Shown: positions 22,995 through 34,690, numbered from the stretch's first letter. The stretch: DNA of 64,000 nucleotides from Chaetoderma sp. LZ-2023a (GCA_034401795.1 CM067372.1:20251722-20315721), one strand, 5' to 3'. Numbers and translations: made by a program. Notes: a model not told the origin generated them from the letters alone.

Positions 22995-25784
22995 CTATCG
23001 TTTCAAAACAGCTAAAGCGAGTGGATTGGCTGAGTCTGACACATCCCTCATATAGTAATCCGTAAATGAGGACTCACAGTGCCATTGTGCAACGGCCATG
23101 ATGTCCTCTAACGGAACACCATTGTAAAGGGCGGTCGAGGCGGCTATTCCTCTAACATCGTGTGCCCTTACGCCCTGCACCTGGTGCCCAGTCGCCATCT
23201 CGTGAGTAGTCTGAATGCATTCGACCACCCAACGAGAGATAGTATCCATGGATGCGGCGCCATAAGGCTTTTTATGGCAGATCCACAGATGTCTATCGTT
23301 CGACCGTAACGAGTCAGTCCGTTTCTTGTACTTAGTCAAAGCACGGACCGGGCACCAGACACTGGCATCACGATCAAACCTGGTTAACTTCGGTATAATG
23401 ATCGGTTTGCCGGGATATCTCAAAGATTGGTTCTTTGACATAAACTCTGCTCTTGGCAGAAGACGCAGACCTTCTCCAGAAACAATAAATCGGTTCCTCT
23501 CTGCCGAAAGCGCATGGATCTCACTGCGCCTTCTAGCTGAGGAAGCTGCCAATAGAAAGACCGCCTTTAGAGTCAAATGCTTTAGACTAGCCGAACGCAA
23601 CGGTTCGAAAGGGTGCTTGGCCAGTACATTAAGCACTAAAGATAGACTCCAGGCTGGAATGACTACCGGTTGTCTTGGGCGGAGATTGCTCATTCCCTTC
23701 AACATCACATTTAACTGGGCCACCTCTGGACTATCCCTGTTGGCTAGACAAGGGATAACTGATGCCAAAGCTGACTTGTATCCAGCAATTGTGACGGGAG
23801 CTAGTCCTGCAAAGAACAGCTCACAGAGAAAGTCTGCTATTTGCTGAATAGTGGATTGAAAGGTATCAATACCCTTTTCTTCACACCAGTCTGCAAATCT
23901 GTTAACCTTGTTGTTATATGACTTGAAGGTTGACCTCCTTCTCGCAGCCGCGATGAAATCAGCAGCTTGTCGAGAAAAGCCTTCCGACGTGGAACGTTGT
24001 TTGACAACATCCACGCAGTCAATTTGAACATTTCGGGACGCTCGTGTAGGAAGCGTCCCTTGGCCTGGGAGATTATGTTCGGAATCTCGGGCAACTGCAC
24101 AGGATTTTCCACCAGCAGATCTAGAAGATCCGTGAACCACGCCCTGCTCGGCCAATACGGCGCTATTAGCAGGACCAGACACGGCTCCTCCCTGACCTTC
24201 ACCAATACCTTCGGTAGAAGAATGGTGGGTGGGTACGCGTACGCGTGCATCCCTCTCCAGCTTATCGCCAGAGCGTCTGTATCGACGGCATTTGGATCTG
24301 GAATCGGCGAGACATATGTCATGATTTGAGCATTTTCCTTTGTGGCGAACAAGTCCACGTTGGGTTTGCCCCAATGCTCGAAGATCCGTCATAGAACTGG
24401 AGGGTTGAGGGACCATTCTGTTGGCAAGATTCTCTGTCTGCGAGACAAAGCATCCGCCAGAATGTTCAATCGGCCAGGAATATGAGCTGCTTTCAAAACA
24501 ACCGAGTAATTCCTGCACCATTGAATCAAGTGCCACACCCTGATGCACAGGGTGGGCGACCTGGTCCCGCCTTGGCGATTTATATATGATACTACTGTCG
24601 AATTGTCCGACCGTATCAATATCACCTTGCTCCTGATCATCGGAAGGAACTCTTCCAACGCCAGTTCCACTGCCATCATTTCCAACAGATTGATATGCAG
24701 CTGACTCTCCGGGAGAGTCCATGTGCCCGAGACCTGGTGTTCTCCCAGGCAGGCACCCCACCCCTCCAGCGATGCATCCGTATAAACGGACAGCTGGGGG
24801 TGGGGTAGGTGCAGCGAAACCCCTATTAGGAGATTCTGACGCTGTTTCCACCATAGAAGATGCGATATTATCGGCTCCAAAACTGGCACCAGTTTTGACA
24901 GGGGTTCTGTTCTCTGTTTCCACAGAGACATCAGATACAACTGGATAGGTCTTCGCATTAGAGCAGTGTACGGGATAACCTGCTCCATGGAGACCATCAT
25001 GCCCAGCATCTGAAGGAACCGCCTCGCCTGAATGTGGTTTCCCACTCGAAAACTCCTGAGGATGGCTAACAGAGACACCACTCTGGGCTCTGATGGGTAA
25101 ACCCTGCCCTCCTTGAGGTCGAATCGCATCCCCAAATAAACGAAATGTTGAGTGGGCGTCAACTCGGATTTCTCCTCGTTGACTATCCAGCCTAGATCTG
25201 AAAGTAACTTCAGAGTCAGAGCAGTATCCACGTTCAACCTGGCTGCCGAGTCTGCCTTGAGCAGCCAGTCGTCTATGTAGGTGTGTAGCGCCACGTTCTC
25301 TTTTCTGAGAAACGCTGTCACCGCAAGGACCACTCTTGTGAAAACCCTCGGAGCTGTCGACAGGCCAAACGGGAGAGCTGTAAACTCCCATACTTGATTC
25401 TGAAATGCAAATCTCAGAAACCTGTGACAACTCCGATTCATCGGAATGTGGAAATATGCATCTTTCAGATCGATCGATACACACCACATTCCTTTCCTCA
25501 ATCCCGCCATTACCGACCTCGGCGTTTCCATCTGGAACCGAGGCGTATGGATAAACCAATTTAATGGCCTGAGATTGAGTATGGGTCTCCATCCCCCCGT
25601 GCTCTTGGGGACAAGGAACATGTTTGAATAGAAGCCTGGAGTGTTCCGGTTTGCTGGTTTTATTGCTCCCTTCAGAAGCAAACCCGACACTTCCTTTTGA
25701 ACGGCTTCTAACTTGTCTGGCTCCCTTGGTACGGGTGTCCAGACAGGTGCCAAAGACAGATTTTGTGGCGGAAAGTCCCACCAC
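22995..25784 (-). CDS. tyrosine recombinase at the 3' end of a 929-codon ORF overlapping RT (DIRS copy B)
   Basis: The last roughly 335 codons (22995 to about 24000) encode an intact tyrosine recombinase. It has an N-terminal DNA-binding part (FKSYNNKVNRFADWCEEKGI), the catalytic Arg in SSARRRSEIHALS, the H-x-x-R box AHDVRGIA, the QWH motif and the nucleophile region SFTDYYMRDV, and ends LALAVLKR. It would integrate the circular cDNA. The same frame stays open for about 590 more codons upstream, across RNase H and RT, where the other frame is the clear RT. DIRS elements are known for heavily overlapping recombinase and RT frames. Whether the upstream extension is translated is unknown; the true start may be near 24000. 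Confidence 0.88.
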   Translation of the reverse strand: MVGLSATKSVFGTCLDTRTKGARQVRSRSKGSVGFASEGSNKTSKPEHSRLLFKHVPCPQEHGGMETHTQSQAIKLVYPYASVPDGNAEVGNGGIEERNVVCIDRSERCIFPHSDESELSQVSEICISESSMGVYSSPVWPVDSSEGFHKSGPCGDSVSQKRERGATHLHRRLAAQGRLGSQVERGYCSDSEVTFRSRLDSQRGEIRVDAHSTFRLFGDAIRPQGGQGLPIRAQSGVSVSHPQEFSSGKPHSGEAVPSDAGHDGLHGAGYPVHCSNAKTYPVVSDVSVETENRTPVKTGASFGADNIASSMVETASESPNRGFAAPTPPPAVRLYGCIAGGVGCLPGRTPGLGHMDSPGESAAYQSVGNDGSGTGVGRVPSDDQEQGDIDTVGQFDSSIIYKSPRRDQVAHPVHQGVALDSMVQELLGCFESSSYSWPIEHSGGCFVSQTENLANRMVPQPSSSMTDLRALGQTQRGLVRHKGKCSNHDICLADSRSKCRRYRRSGDKLERDARVRVPTHHSSTEGIGEGQGGAVSGPANSAVLAEQGVVHGSSRSAGGKSCAVARDSEHNLPGQGTLPTRASRNVQIDCVDVVKQRSTSEGFSRQAADFIAAARRRSTFKSYNNKVNRFADWCEEKGIDTFQSTIQQIADFLCELFFAGLAPVTIAGYKSALASVIPCLANRDSPEVAQLNVMLKGMSNLRPRQPVVIPAWSLSLVLNVLAKHPFEPLRSASLKHLTLKAVFLLAASSARRRSEIHALSAERNRFIVSGEGLRLLPRAEFMSKNQSLRYPGKPIIIPKLTRFDRDASVWCPVRALTKYKKRTDSLRSNDRHLWICHKKPYGAASMDTISRWVVECIQTTHEMATGHQVQGVRAHDVRGIAASTALYNGVPLEDIMAVAQWHCESSFTDYYMRDVSDSANPLALAVLKR

Positions 25785-26001
25785 TCCGCATGTAACCCTG
25801 GGATAACCATCCCAGGACCAGACTGTCTGACGTCACACCTCGCCAGGCCTCGACGAAACGCATGAGCCTTCCACCCACCATAGACGCCTCGACGTCTAAC
25901 GGGGTTGTCCGGCTCGCAGTCCGCTCCCCCCCCCCCCCCTCTTTCTTAACGAGAGAGAGTGAGAACCATTTCGTTCTAGGCACGACGGGTATAACTGGCA
26001 C
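23837..26001 (-). pseudogene. reverse transcriptase-RNase H-MT-like polyprotein (DIRS copy B), two lesions
   Basis: RT motifs: GGWRPILNLRPLNWFI, SIDLKDAYFHIPMNRS, LPFGLSTAPRVFT, YIDDW. RNase H: SVYTDASLEGWGACL, NLLEMMAVELALEEF, LIRSDNSTVVSYINRQGG, ILADALSRRQRI. The C-terminal domain (NVDLFATKENAQ, VDTDALAISWRG, YAYPP, LLIAPYWPSRAWFTDLL) resembles the DIRS adenine-methyltransferase domain, with YPPT where Dam-type enzymes have NPPY or DPPY. CGA has become TGA near 24389, a CpG-type transition, and separates RNase H from the MT-like domain. A 1 nt deletion near 25793 separates the N-terminal segment (RLMRFVEAWRGVTSDSLVLG). It ends about 170 nt inside the recombinase gene. Confidence 0.9.
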
Positions 26002-26058
26002 CGCTGTTCCTGTCGCACAGGTGCGGTCCAGGCGGATATGAAGGGAGCTTGCGTACCC

Positions 26059-28146
26059 TCAGGTACGCTTCGGCCCCTTCTGTCCGCCCTTTGAGGCCTT
26101 ACCCTTACCCTTGCCCTTCCCACCTCTAGGGCGGTCAGGAGCAACATTGGGGAGGGTAGGTGCCTCTACAACCTTCCTGGGTTTCTTCGCCGGCGGCGGC
26201 TCCGAGAACCCAGCCGAAACAGAAGTCGCAACAGGCCTGGCTTTCGCCTTGCTCTTATGCTTCTTCTGTTTCTTTGAAGGCTGTCCCGTTAGCGGTTTGC
26301 CCACAGCCCCTAGTGCGTGCGCTTGCCGCACTAGCTCTAGCTGTAGATTTACCGCTAACCGATTCTGCGCAATACTGGCGGTGTCCTCTAAGATGGCCCG
26401 CGCTTGGCCACCAAAGATGCTAGGCCCTGTCAGGGCGTCCCAAGAAGACGTTCACTGACTGCCGTAGCCGGACGCATATGGTCAATGACCATTTGCCTCC
26501 TGGACTGCGTCCATTGACAGCACCAAGCCGTCATTAACACACGATAGCGCCACAGGTGGCACAGGGTGGCCTGCCCCCGCTTCAGCCCACACCGACTGAA
26601 GTAGACGATAAGAGTGATTGACAGCGCTCATCGCTGCCCTCACACCCTCATCGCATAGGGCCAGGACTTCTTCCTGGTGTACCTGGGACTTATCCACTAG
26701 TGCCGGACCGGGACCACCCGACCCGGCACTCTGGACGCCCAGTACCCATCGGTCATCCTCTGTGACCGACGGGACTACACCATACCTATCGTATTCACCC
26801 CGCGGAATACGACATCTTGCCCGCACCTCCCTGGAGGCCGCAGGGAGCTGACCCTTGGTCATTAGTTGTTTGCTATAAATAGCATCCAACAAATCAATGA
26901 ACCGTGGATCCAGTCCCACTGACTGGATCCGGGCTGCGGGCAAAATCCCCGTCCTAATCGACGCAACCGACGGACGGGGCGCATCTTCATCGGCCGTGGC
27001 CGAAACCACAGATGGGTCCACTCTGGCTAGCCACGCCAGAGCATCTGACCAATCTACCTCCGAAGAAGATACCCCCGCAAACACGTCACCCGTTGACGTG
27101 CTCACGGGTCTGCCAGCCACGGCCTCCCGGCAAGGAGCCACGGCTGACACGCCAGGCACTCCGCTACCACACGGTTCGGCCGCCACCCCATGAAACACTC
27201 TGGTCCATGGGGTAGGTCCGCACGGAAAACCGTACGGACCCGTAACAGTCGCGGAACCATAGCCGGACACGGGCGCCAACGGCACCCCACGTCCGGCTGC
27301 CGGACCAGGCGAGATAGGTGAGTACCACGCCTGGCCCGGCACACCCGTTCCCCTGACGGCTGGTGACAAACCAAGCCGCGCGGAACCAGTGCAAGGTAAC
27401 GGATTGGCCTCAGCCGCAGGCGGAGCCGCTGACCTGGCTTGCGCCAAACCAGACAAATGGAGGCCGGTTCCGTCCAGGACGGAATCAACCTCCATATTCC
27501 CCACCTGCGGCTTCACGGGCCGCAGCAACCTCTCCTCCTCGTCTTCAGACTCCGAAGAGCCGTCACTAGACGAGTCAACCGTGGAGCCGTCCTGCCGGAC
27601 GGCTCCCACACCTGACGGACCGGCCACCGCTACTGGACCACCCGGAGGTGGCCGCAGAGAGACAGAACCCGTCTGGCCGAAGCCAGACGGGACCGCCAGG
27701 GGGCCGTACGAGACGGCCCCCTCGGTAACCAGTCCAGAATCCTGTCCGAGGACAGGATCCGTACCAGGCATGGGGAGAAACTGCCCCCCAACCTTTGGTA
27801 GCAGGGACGACACCAGCGTGGGCAGAACGCTATGCAGAAAACCCTGCATAGCCGGACCAAACCACGCCGGCGGTGCCATCTCCGCCACCTCCAGCTGGGG
27901 ACGTGGAGCACCCCCACCGGCCGAACCGGGCGCTCCACGATTTCCTCTCGGACCGCCTGACCCCGCGTCAGACCCAGCCAAGTCCTTCTGGGCAAGGAAC
28001 TTAATCATCGTTTCGACGGACCACACTGCACAAACATTACACCTATGATCTATATTACACAGGGCACACCTAAAACAGACATGGTCCTTGAACATTACAC
28101 GGACAAACTTATGGCAGTCGTCACATGATGGCGGGGCTGGCTTGGC
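26059..28146 (-). pseudogene. gag-like protein (DIRS copy B), frameshifted near its 3' end
   Basis: A 537-codon frame (26482-28095) opens with MFKDHVCFRCALC, but homology begins 16 codons upstream at AKPAPPSCDDCHKF. The full Cys pattern is therefore C-x2-CH...C-x2-C-x2-C...C-x2-C, a likely zinc-binding motif. It continues with an acidic Ser/Glu stretch, Pro/Gly-rich linkers and the conserved gag domain (GLDPRFIDLLDAIYSKQL). A deletion of about 31 nt near 26505 and another change near 26435 shift the frame. The Lys-rich tail (KKQKKHKSKAKAR) follows at 26059-26331. The ATG at 28095 is a possible start in this copy, but that codon is not Met in copies A and C. Confidence 0.82.
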
Positions 28147-29048
28147 CTATAAAATAAGCACAAACCTACAATAAACAAGCGGAACGAGACCCGGATGGAA
28201 GGCAGACAATTAATTTTCAAATATTTTGACTCATAAATTAACCGTAACCTCCCCGCACCCCACCCCGCCACGTTACAACAACGATCGCATTGATTATGAC
28301 GACAAGTACGCGGCGGGCACAACACACCCATAATAGATCCTCCAGGATGTGTAACGGCTCCAGGAATCATATCGCATAGCATTCAGGGTATATTTACTAA
28401 TCAATATAAATTATACTCCTAACGAAAGCAGCACGATATGTGAAGAAAACAACAAAATGTATAACAAAACTGCTGTCTCACACGGTAAAACCGCAGACCA
28501 CACATCTACTCAAGAATTTTGAAACCACTGATCATTGCAAACCGATAGTGATCGCACGTAAACTTGATCATTCTAAAGTTTCCGGTACCATTTTTAGTAC
28601 GCAGCACCCAGAATAAGATGCGCGAATTAATGAAAAAATTTTTCTTCACATAAACATCCGAGCGACCGGGTGTGACGTCACCCGCTCGGATTCTACGGAG
28701 AACGACGTCAGCCGATATTCGTGTTAGAAATACTGTAGCAAACACCTATTTTCATATCTGCCGATCGCCTGTTGGGGTTAAAGAAGGCGATCGTCTGGCA
28801 TATATCGTTGTTAGCACACGTCCCAGATTCTACGGGGTCAGAAATTGGAACATGCGACACAACGAAATTTAGAGACCTAAGTCTTTTAACTATGGATAAT
28901 AAAGAACAATACAACCTGGTTGTCTTGGGCGGTATTCTCCATAGTCCTTAGTTAATCCTTTCAGAACACACAAACTATCACTGATTAAAGACTTAGATTA
29001 TTTAAAACACTAAAATCCTTAATGCAAAAAGCATGTATTGCTCTTGTT
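28147..29048 (-). promoter_or_regulatory. DIRS copy B 5' leader with CRE and candidate splice acceptor
   Basis: TGACGTCA at 28673-28680, and a second ACGTCA within about 25 bp. The minus strand reads CTTATTTTATAG/GCCAAGCC at the gag boundary (28146/28147). I see no ORF conserved between copies upstream of that point. Confidence 0.55.
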
Positions 29049-29218
29049 GCTATGCAAACAAGAATGAGCTCTATGGTAAACGGGTACTCGGCAGTTGGGA
29101 GCCGGGTACCCGGTTCCCAGGAGTCGGTAAAGCTTTCTAAGTCTATAATCCTAGAGCCGCTGTCAAGGCCAGCTGTATATCAGAAGTAACAGAATGGTGA
29201 GTATTGATCGAAGGAGAA
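29049..29218 (-). repeat. DIRS copy B 5' inverted terminal repeat
   Basis: Complementary to 22144-22337, sharing this copy's private variants (GTAAACGGG, CCCAGGAGTCGG). Confidence 0.92.
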
Positions 29219-30335
29219 CCCCATATTTTCATTTCTGGACCCTTGGATTTCAGCTCGGGACCCCTACATGTAAGGGTGTGGGGATCCTGGGACCTCCAAA
29301 ATTTAGATATTGTGAGAAACACTGAATCAACGTAGTGATAAAGTTTCCCCATCTAGTTAATGGTCAATCTGGCCAGTGCTTCTGTAGTGGTCTTGAGAAA
29401 TGTCCATTTGCAGACCAAGTTTTAAAAAAATTATCATTGTAATGTCAGGATTGAAGACCACCTCAGTCATGCCAATGGTAAACTTTAAAGAATCTCTTGG
29501 TCTGCAAATTGACAATACGATTAAAGAATTAACACCCAAGGCGACGTCATAAAATTATTGAAAATAAAGACGTGACCAACAGGCATTCACTATAAATCTT
29601 CATCCAAATAAATGGTGTCTTCATTTTTCCTTAGAATAAACCTAGCATATATTTCAAAATATTAAACCTTGAATGCTCAAGTTTTCTTCAAGAAAACTTA
29701 AATTTTGTCAAAGAAAATGTTCATCTGCAGAACAAGAGATTATTTTTTAAATTGACCACAGGAATGTGTGGCGTGGTTATCGAGCCAGTTATTCCAGTGG
29801 TAGTTTCAAAAAAGTTCTGTTATTATATGCAATATGGGCATTTCTCAAGACTACTGAACAAGCCATTTTGTGCTTGAGAGGTCAATGATTAATTTGGTGC
29901 ACAGACAATCAGTCATTTAAATATGGCCACATGACAAGTTACAAGCAAGTTATATATGCAGCTACTAGATTCCAATATACAGTACCTTTCTTTATTTGTC
30001 AGATCAATAATAAAACAGATGTAATCCACTTTTGGGCGTGCATCTTCATTTTCTCGTGGCAATGGGAAATTAGCAGTTGTGTGGCTGAAAATAAGTCAAT
30101 CAGATACAGGAGTAATACAAGAGAATACTAGTATGTAAGTATTACAATCTATGATAAGTAATACAAGAGAATACTAGTATGTAAGTATTACAATCTATGC
30201 CATATGTTATTCTACCATATTAAACATCAGAAAGTTTGGACTTTGGATGGCACATCATGAACTTGAACTTGAACAGTTAATTTATAAAAATTCATTTATG
30301 TATCCAAGCTATAGGCTTCAGCAATCTGAAACATA
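29219..30335. other. low-copy spacer
   Basis: No gene recognised. It contains a 46 bp-period direct duplication (30111-30199) and a short TGAACTTGAACTTGAAC tract at 30258-30274, which resembles a non-LTR retrotransposon tail. Confidence 0.5.
30111..30199. repeat. 46 bp-period direct duplication
   Basis: AGTAATACAAGAGAATACTA (continuing GTATGTAAGTATTACAATCTATG) occurs at 30111-30153 and identically at 30157-30199. Confidence 0.93.
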
Positions 30336-30339
30336 AGCC

Positions 30340-32890
30340 AAAGCGATTTCCTAAACGCAAAACGTAGCATTAACGAGGCCGTCACCATTGTCAGCAAACT
30401 TAGCATTAGCGCGGCTGTCATCGGTGACAGCAAAACCCAGTGTTAGCGCAGCTGTCAACATTGTCAGAAATGGGATATCTATGCCTCACTTGTGCTTTAC
30501 TAAACTCAACATTGTCAGAAATGGGATATCTATGACTGACTTGTGCTTCACTAAACTCAACATTAGCGTGGCTGTCACAGTTGTCAGACAAGTGATATCT
30601 ATGCCTGACTTGTGCTTCACTAAACTCATCATTAGTGTGGCTGCCACCGTTGTCAGACAAGTGATATCTATGACTGACTTGTGCTTCACTAAACTCAACA
30701 TTAGCGTGGCTGTCACCATTGTCAGACAAGTGATATCTATGACTGACTTATGCTTCACTAAACTCAACATTAGCGTGGCTGTCACAGTTGTCAGACAAGT
30801 GATATCTATGACTCACTTGTGCTTCACTAAACTCAACATTAGCATGGCTGTCACCATTGTCAGACAAGTGATATCTATGACTGACTTGTGCTTCACTAAA
30901 CTCAACATTAGCATGGCTGTCACCATTGTCAGACAAGTGATATCTATGACTGACTTGTGCTTCACTAAACTCAACATTAGCATGGCTGTCACCATTGTCA
31001 GACAAGTGATATCTATGACTGACTTGTGCTTCACTAAACTCAACATTAGCATGGCTGTCACCATTGTCAGACAAGTGATATCTATGACTGACTTGTGCTT
31101 CCCTAAACTCAACATTGGCGTGGCTGTCACCGTTGTCAGACAAGTGATATATATGACTGACTTGTGCTTCATAAACTCAACATTAGCATGGCTGTCATCG
31201 TTGTCAGACAGGTGATACATGTATCTATGACTGACTTGTGCTTCACTAAACTCAACATTAGTGTGGCTGTCACCGTTGTCAGACAAGGGATATCTATGAC
31301 TGACTTGTGCTTCATTAAACTCATCATTAGCGTGGCTGCCACCGTTGTCAGACAAGTGATATCTATGCCTGACTTGTGCTTCACTAAACTCAACATTAGC
31401 GTGGCTGTCACTGTTGTCAGAAAAGTGATATCTATGTCTCAGTTGTGCTTCACTAAACTCAACATTAGCGTGGTTGTCCCCGTTGTCACACAAGTGATAC
31501 ATGTATCTATGACTGACTTGTGCTTCACTAAACTCAACATTAGCGTGGCTGTCACCATTGTCAGACAAGTGATATCTATGACTGACTTGTGCTTCACTAA
31601 ACTCAACATTGGCGTGGCTGTCACCGTTGTCAGACAAGTGATATCTACATGTATGACTGACTTGTGCTTCACTAAACTCAACATTAGCGTGGCTGTCACC
31701 GTTGTCAGACAAGTGATATCTATGCCTCACTTGTGCTTCACTAAACTCAACATTGGCGTGGCTGTCACCGTTGTCAGACAAGTGATATATATGACTGACT
31801 TGTGCTTCATAAACTCAACATTAGCATGGCTGTCATCGTTGTCAGACAGGTGATACATGTATCTATGACTGACTTGTGCTTCACTAAACTCATCATTAGT
31901 GTGGCTGTCACCGTTGTCAGACAAGTGATATCTATGACTGACTTGTGCTTCATTAAACTCATCATTAGCGTGGCTGTCACTGTTGTCAGACAAGTGCTAT
32001 CTATGCCTGACTTGTGCTTCACTAAACTCAACATTAGCGTGGCTGTCACCGTTGTCAGACAAGTGATATCTATGCCTGACTTGTGCTTCACTAAACTCAA
32101 CATTAGCGTGGCTGTCACTGTTGTCAGAAAAGTGATATCTATGTCTCAGTTGTGCTTCACTAAACTCAACATTAGCATGGTTGTCCCCGTTGTCAGACAA
32201 GTGATACATGTATCTATGACTGACTTGTGCTTCACTAAACTCAACATTAGCATGGTTGTCCCCGTTGTCAGACAAGTGATACATGTATCTATGACCGACT
32301 TGTGCTTTACTAAACTCGTCATTAGCGTGGCTGTCACCGTTGTCAGACAAGTGATATCTACATGTATGACTGACTTGTGCTTCACTAAACTCAACATTAG
32401 CGTGGCTGTCACCGTTGTCAGACAAGTGATATCTATGCCTCACTTGTGCTTCACTAAACTCAACATTAGCGTGGCTGTCACCGTTGTCAGACAAGTGATA
32501 TCTATGCCTCACTTGTGCTTCACTAAACTCATCATTAGTGTGACTGTTACCGTTGTCAGACAAGTGATATTTATGCCTCACTTGTGCTTCACTAAACTCA
32601 ACATTAGCGTGGCTGTCACCGTTGTCAGACAAGTGATATCTATGCCTCACTTGTGCTTCACTAAACTCATCATTAGCGTGACTGTTACCGTTGTCAGACA
32701 AGTGATATCTATGCCTCACTTGTGCTTCACTAAACTCAACATTAGCGTGGCTGTCACCGTTGTCAGACAAGTGATATCTATGCCTCACTTGTGCTCCCAC
32801 TAAACTCAACATTAGCGTGGCTGTCACCATTGTCAGACAAGTGATATCTATGCCTCACTTGTGCTTCACTAAACTCAACATTAGCGTGAC
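30340..32890. repeat. 69 bp satellite, about 36 copies
   Basis: The unit is ATTAGCGTGGCTGTCACCGT, TGTCAGACAAGTGATATCTA, TGACTGACTTGTGCTTCACT, AAACTCAAC. Some units carry a 6 bp CATGTA insertion (75 bp). Because 69 and 75 are multiples of 3, frames on both strands stay open for up to 333 codons (ISVAVTVVRQVISM or SDNGDSHANVEFSEAQ repeats). A block from about 31140 to 31470 is repeated at about 31790-32150. Openness on both strands with no codon bias argues against coding. Confidence 0.95.
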
Positions 32891-33235
32891 AAAAACCAGC
32901 AGGTCAGGGTTCATACAGCTTCTGGAAATGAAATTCCATACTTTTTCCATACCATTTCCAGAGCAAATTTATTGATTTCCAGACTCATTTTATGATGTTT
33001 CCCGTAAAACTACCAGATTCTGCAGAAAACTCAGTTTGTAGACAAGATCGTCAAAATTTTTAATATTATCTATAGCCTTTTGTAAATTTATGAGTCACAC
33101 CTGATTGTAACATTTCAGTTTTCCATATACGTACTTCTTCCAAACTACTAGCAGAAAATCTTGAATTTTCCATACTTTTCAAGACCTGAAACATGGTTTC
33201 TTATAATTCCACACTTTTCCATCTACTTTCCATAC
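32891..33235. other. spacer between satellites
   Basis: AT-rich, with repeated TTCCATACTTTTCCA-like motifs; otherwise I see nothing. Confidence 0.5.
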
Positions 33236-34690
33236 CTGTGTATGAGCCGTCCTGACACGTCTTTGCTAAATACCTGTGTATGAACCACCCTGACACATGT
33301 TTGCTAAATACCTGTGTATGAACCACCCTGACACGTGTTTGCTAAATACCTGTGTATGAACCACCCTGACACGTGTTTGAGCCCTGACATGTGTTTGAGC
33401 CCTGACATGTGTTTGAGCCCTGACATGTGAGCCGCCGTGACATGTGTTTGCTAAATACCTCTGTATGAGCCCTGAAACGTGTTTGAGCCCTGACATGTGT
33501 TTGAGCCCTGACACATGTTTGAGCCCTGACACATGTTTGAGCCCTTGCTCGTGGGCCACCCTGACACATGTTTGCTAAATACCTGTGTATGAACCACCCT
33601 GACACGTGTTTGCTAAATACCTGTGTATGAACCACCCTGACATGTGTTTGAGCCCTGACATGTGTTTGAGCCCTGACATGTGAGCCGCCATGACACGTGT
33701 TTGCTAAATACCTCTGTATGAGCCCTGAAACGTGTTTGAGCCCTGACATGTGTTTGAGCCCTGACACATGTTTGAGCCCTGACACATGTTTGAGCCCTTG
33801 CTCGTGGGCCACCCTGACACATGTTTGCTAAATACCTCTGTATGAGCCCTGAAACGTGTTTGAGCCCTGACATATGTTTGAGCCCTGAAAGATGTTTGAG
33901 CCCTGACACATGTTTGAGCCCTGACATGTGTTTGAGCCCTGACACGTGTTTGCTAAATACCTGTGTATGAGCCCTGACACGTGTTTGAGCCCTGACACGT
34001 GTTTGAGCCCTGACACATGTTTGAGCCCTGACACGTGTTTGAGCCCTGACACGTGTTTGAGCCCTGACACGTGTTTGAGCCCTGACACGTGTTTGAGCCC
34101 TGACACGTGTTTGAGCCCTGACACATGTTTGAGCCCTGACATGTGTATGAGCCCTGACACATGTTTGAGCCCTGACACGTGTTTGAGCCCTGACATGTGT
34201 TTGAGCCCTGACACGTGTTTGAGCCTGACACATGTTTGAGCCCTGATGTGTTTGAGCCCTAACACGTGTTTGAGCCCTGACACGTGTTTGAGCCCTGACA
34301 CGTGTTTGCTAAATACCTGTGTATGAGCCCTGACACGTGTTTGAGCCCTGACACGTGTTTGAGCCCTGACACGTGTTTGAGCCCTGACACATGTTTGAGC
34401 CCTGACACGTGTTTGAGCCCTGACACGTGTTTGCTAAATACCTGTGTATGAGCCCTGACATGTGTTTGAGCCCTGACACGTGTTTGAGCCCTAACACGTG
34501 TTTGAACCCTGACATGTGTATGAGCCCTGACACGTGTTTGAGCCCTGACACGTGTTTGAGCCCTGACATGTGTTTGAGCCCTGACACATGTTTGCTAAAT
34601 ACCTGTGTATGAGCCCTGGCACGTGTTTGAGCCCTGACACGTGTTTGAGCCCTGACACATGTTTGAGCCCTGACACGTGTTTGCTAAATC
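33236..34690. repeat. 18/38 bp minisatellite
   Basis: 18 bp units GAGCCCTGACACGTGTTT, mixed with a longer form carrying GCTAAATACCTGTGTATGA. A block at about 33360-33560 is duplicated at 33640-33815. Open frames such as GLKHVSGLKHVS are artefacts of the 18 bp period. Confidence 0.96.

Larger units (their letters stand above)
22144..29218 (-). mobile_element. DIRS-like retrotransposon, copy B (full length, best preserved)
   Basis: 7.07 kb with both complete ends, coding on the minus strand. The outer ends TGCAGGAAATGTCAATTTCC (left) and GATCGAAGGAGAA (right) are found joined in its own ICR. It sits about 40 bp beyond the 49 bp satellite. No target duplication is visible; the two junctions share only GAA. 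The recombinase frame is uninterrupted. RT has one nonsense codon and one frameshift, and gag is frameshifted near its 3' end. Its ITR type (GTTTACCAT, CTCCTGGGAACC, GCGGCTCTAGGATTA) matches copy E. Confidence 0.95.

Noticed and set aside
22144-29218. LTR retrotransposon (Gypsy or Copia) interpretation
   Set aside because: Ends are inverted, not direct, repeats. There is an ICR, a tyrosine recombinase and no DDE integrase or aspartic protease.
30388-32803. Open frames of up to 333 codons on both strands (repeating VAVTVVRQVISM or SDNGDSHANVEF)
   Set aside because: The 69 and 75 bp repeat units are multiples of 3, so openness in several frames and both strands follows from the repeat. There is no start context, splice signal or domain.
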